From Branchinecta lynchi (taxonomy: Eukaryota > Arthropoda > Branchiopoda > Anostraca > Branchinectidae), in assembly GCA_023053575.1 (NCBI GenBank), contig JAKZAP010000016.1:17812030-17876029 (forward strand): DNA of 64,000 nucleotides, given 5' to 3'. The translations under genes were made by a program, and so were the position numbers. Under the pieces are notes generated by a model. That model was not told where the DNA came from. It saw only the letters and a list, made by a program, of their open reading frames with translations, and ran no database searches. Numbering within the stretch: position 1 is the first letter of the stretch; every line of letters begins with the position of its first letter. This document shows positions 63,670 to 64,000 of this stretch, one piece after another.

Positions 63670-64000
63670 GACAATACTTCAGAGCTATCAAACGGGGAAG
63701 AGCCACGGCGTTTTAAACATGCAAAATATTTTATTAACTTTCCTATGTTGTCAATGCTTTCTATCCTCTAAGAGATTTGAGATGTATTTCATTTCCTCGT
63801 CCTGAAACCTACATTCATCATAACACAACAAACATTTCAGCAATCTTTAAACGACTTGACTTTGCCGAGCAGGAATTTGTAATGTCAGACAGAAATTTCT
63901 GCTTCAGAAGCCTTTTCTGGAGTAACATCGGGACAAGCCATTAATCTGGTGAAATGAAACTTGGAGACGTAGTTCAGGGAAATATGCCAAGTTTGCCTGT
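63670..64000. other. Sequence at right edge, nothing recognised
   Basis: Short frames without motifs. No PDZ3 exon is visible. Confidence 0.4.

Overview
This window is a TE-dense piece of an animal (metazoan) nuclear genome, most likely a marine or other soft-bodied invertebrate. The species cannot be fixed from sequence alone. Evidence for a eukaryote: spliced exons with GT/AG borders and matching phases, several non-LTR retrotransposons with microsatellite-type 3' tails, many non-autonomous DNA transposons with clean target-site duplications (TSDs), and no bacterial-style gene packing.

The only host gene I recognise is a zonula occludens / tight-junction scaffold (ZO-1, Tjp1, polychaetoid family) on the + strand. 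Five internal exons join in frame (40633-40805, 43549-43733, 47843-48118, 51990-52107, 59265-59389). They encode PDZ1, PDZ2 and the linker with a proline-rich stretch that precedes PDZ3. PDZ3, SH3 and the guanylate-kinase-like region would lie beyond the right edge. A candidate first coding exon sits at 33467-33667: it ends in phase 0 at a good donor and fits the phase of the PDZ1 exon. Everything else in 33-64 kb is intron packed with mobile elements.

The first 33 kb has no recognisable host gene. It holds three large repeat families (called A, B, C here) with a shared Helentron/HINE-like plan: a 5' terminal inverted repeat, a long tandem-repeat core, a 3' subterminal inverted repeat, a short 3' hairpin and a CTTGTT end. 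It also holds a frameshifted CR1/Jockey-like LINE (minus, 9.4-11.4 kb) abutting an intact-looking LINE ORF (plus, 11.4-13.9 kb); together they split a small TIR element. Two longer hAT-like elements (17317-18730 and 23437-25826) have perfect 8-bp TSDs and share an internal module. A third LINE (60270-61745, minus, open frame) has landed inside a family A element in the last ZO-1 intron visible.

At least ten small inverted-repeat families were delimited by their TIRs and, in many cases, by TSDs: 8 bp for hAT-like, TTAA for piggyBac-like, TTA for PIF/Harbinger-like. Several are nested, which gives relative insertion order. Exon 3 of the ZO-1 gene is squeezed between two such elements, 30 bp on one side and 17 bp on the other. 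No tRNA, rRNA or CRISPR array was seen.
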